From Enterococcus hermanniensis (GTDB taxonomy: Bacteria; Bacillota; Bacilli; Lactobacillales; Enterococcaceae), in the NCBI RefSeq assembly GCF_001885945.1, contig NZ_JXKQ01000004.1, forward strand, positions 186,001 through 250,000: a DNA stretch of 64,000 nt. The letters are read 5' to 3'. The translations under genes and the position numbers were made by a program. The notes under the pieces were generated by a model that was not told the DNA's origin, did not search any database, and was given only the letters and a program-made list of their open reading frames with translations. Within the stretch, counting starts at the first letter, position 1, and every line of letters begins with the position of its first letter. Of this stretch, positions 63,203 to 64,000 are shown in pieces.

Positions 63203-63604
63203 TTGAAAAAAATGTACGAAACAGCAATGATTAATCATGGAGGACGTACTGGAGACGTTCAAGCACCAAACGGCAGTATGAAAATGAAGATTGAGCCACC
63301 TTCAATTCACGCGGAAGGGACAAACCCTGAACAGTTATTTGCGGCGGGGTATGCTTCATGTTTCAATGGTGCAGTCCATCATATGTTAAAAGAACATAAC
63401 ATCGAATCAGATGCAGAAGTAAAAGCACGTGTCTCATTGTATCAATTAGATGAAGGCGGTTATCAAATCGGTGTAATTTTAGAAACGTCTTTACCAGGTG
63501 TTGAAAAAGAAGAAGCACAAAAAATTGTTGAAGAAGCACATGATTATTGTCCATACTCAAAAGCAACTCGTGGAAATATTGATGTTGAAGTAGAATTGGT
63601 ATAG
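63203..63604 (+). CDS. Organic hydroperoxide resistance protein (Ohr/OsmC family)
   Basis: A thiol peroxidase of 133 residues reducing organic hydroperoxides. The two redox cysteines are C53 (AAGYASCFNGA) and C116 (HDYCPYSKATRG), and the conserved Arg is in NHGGRTGDV (R15). TTG 63203 is used because AAAGGA lies ten bases upstream; the ATG three codons later is too far from it. Single gene beyond the AT-rich cluster, with normal core codon use. Confidence 0.93.
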   Translation: MKKMYETAMINHGGRTGDVQAPNGSMKMKIEPPSIHAEGTNPEQLFAAGYASCFNGAVHHMLKEHNIESDAEVKARVSLYQLDEGGYQIGVILETSLPGVEKEEAQKIVEEAHDYCPYSKATRGNIDVEVELV

Positions 63605-63635
63605 TCCTTAGTTTTAAAACAGTTTAGAATTGAAT

Positions 63636-63688
63636 CCTTCTATGCTTGTTTTCATCTTTTTTGAAAGCAAATATAGAAGTTTTTTTAT
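63636..63688 (+). terminator. Terminator after the Ohr gene
   Basis: CTTCTAT-G-CTTGTTTTC pairs with GAAAGCAA-A-TATAGAAG, followed by eight T residues. Confidence 0.85.
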
Positions 63689-63833
63689 TTTTCAATAACA
63701 GGCTTAATATATCAAATTTATCCTTTACTGTAATAAAAAAGAGAATAAAATAAGAGGAAATAGATTTTACTTTACAAAAAATAGCGAATTAAATAGAATA
63801 AATTTCTAAATATTTGTAAAGGAAGATGGAAAA

Positions 63834-64000
63834 ATGAGAAAATACATTGCGGAGTTTTTAGGTACCTTTATGTTAGTCTTTTTAGGTACTGGTACAGTGG
63901 TGGTTGCTAAAGGTGGCACACTAACAATTGGTTTAGCTTTTGGACTTGCGATCACAATAATGGCCTATGCTGTTGGAGGTATTTCAGGCGGAAACTTTAA
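63834..64000 (+). CDS. Aquaporin/glycerol facilitator family protein, 3' end outside window
   Basis: The first 55 codons of a major intrinsic protein channel. The start [20 protein letters not shown] is the family's first helix, and the visible part ends in [10 protein letters not shown], just before the expected first NPA loop. GGAAGATGG precedes the ATG. Water and glycerol channels cannot be told apart from this part. Confidence 0.9.
   Translation, partial: MRKYIAEFLGTFMLVFLGTGTVVVAKGGTLTIGLAFGLAITIMAYAVGGISGGNF

Overview
The window is low-GC Firmicute chromosome. Gene content and order point to Enterococcus, probably a relative of E. faecalis: ackA, the hisS-aspS pair under a T-box, spx/mecA/coiA/pepF, relQ-nadK-rluD-mgtE, an efaCBA-type metal transporter, and rpmG-secE-nusG followed by rplK-rplA and rplJ-rplL. 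Species cannot be fixed from the sequence alone. The first gene (acetate kinase) and the last (an aquaporin-family channel) run off the window.

Layout. 1-11.4 kb: acetate kinase, a flavodoxin-fold oxidoreductase, a DUF368/PopT lipid-carrier translocase, an archaeal/eukaryal-type prolyl-tRNA synthetase behind a proline T-box, a D-2-hydroxyacid dehydrogenase, an aldo/keto reductase broken by a 20-bp tandem duplication, T-box-controlled hisS-aspS, and a YitT-type membrane protein. 11.5-23.5 kb: an OatA-type O-acetyltransferase, a GIY-YIG protein and a TrmN6-like methyltransferase, a PlsC-like acyltransferase, then the DNA-maintenance operon sbcD-sbcC-SNF2 helicase and a HAD phosphatase. 24-32 kb: the Spx/ClpP-adaptor neighbourhood (spx, mecA, coiA, pepF, spxH), into which two tandem class C sortases with unusual C-terminal domains are set. 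32.5-36.8 kb: (p)ppGpp synthetase, NAD kinase, pseudouridine synthase, MgtE and a degenerate Nudix protein. 36.8-45.3 kb: cutC, a 23S rRNA methyltransferase, a probable small RNA, trmL, recD2, a lipid kinase, a preQ1 riboswitch with queT, and a CBS-domain protein. 45.4-55.6 kb: rpmG-secE-nusG, lactate oxidase, the efa metal transporter with a nonsense mutation in its ATPase, serine dehydratase, and the L11-L1 and L10-L7/L12 operons with their leader RNAs.

55.7-63 kb is the accessory part. A helix-turn-helix regulator with a damaged N-terminus is followed by three co-directional, visibly AT-richer genes: a ~1180-residue TPR / GreAB-C-like / PIN-like protein, a 464-residue protein with an Rx4H (HEPN ribonuclease type) motif, and a 356-residue protein with an ADP-ribosyltransferase-like R-S-E pattern. 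The combination looks like a toxin-rich conflict (defence) island inserted between the ribosomal-protein operon and an Ohr peroxidase gene. It is the best candidate here for an undescribed system.

Four genes in the window carry apparent disabling lesions: the duplication in the aldo/keto reductase, the nonsense codon in efaC, the start/nonsense damage of the regulator, and an A8 frameshift at the start of the TPR gene. Each is reported separately. Each could be a real mutation or a sequence error.
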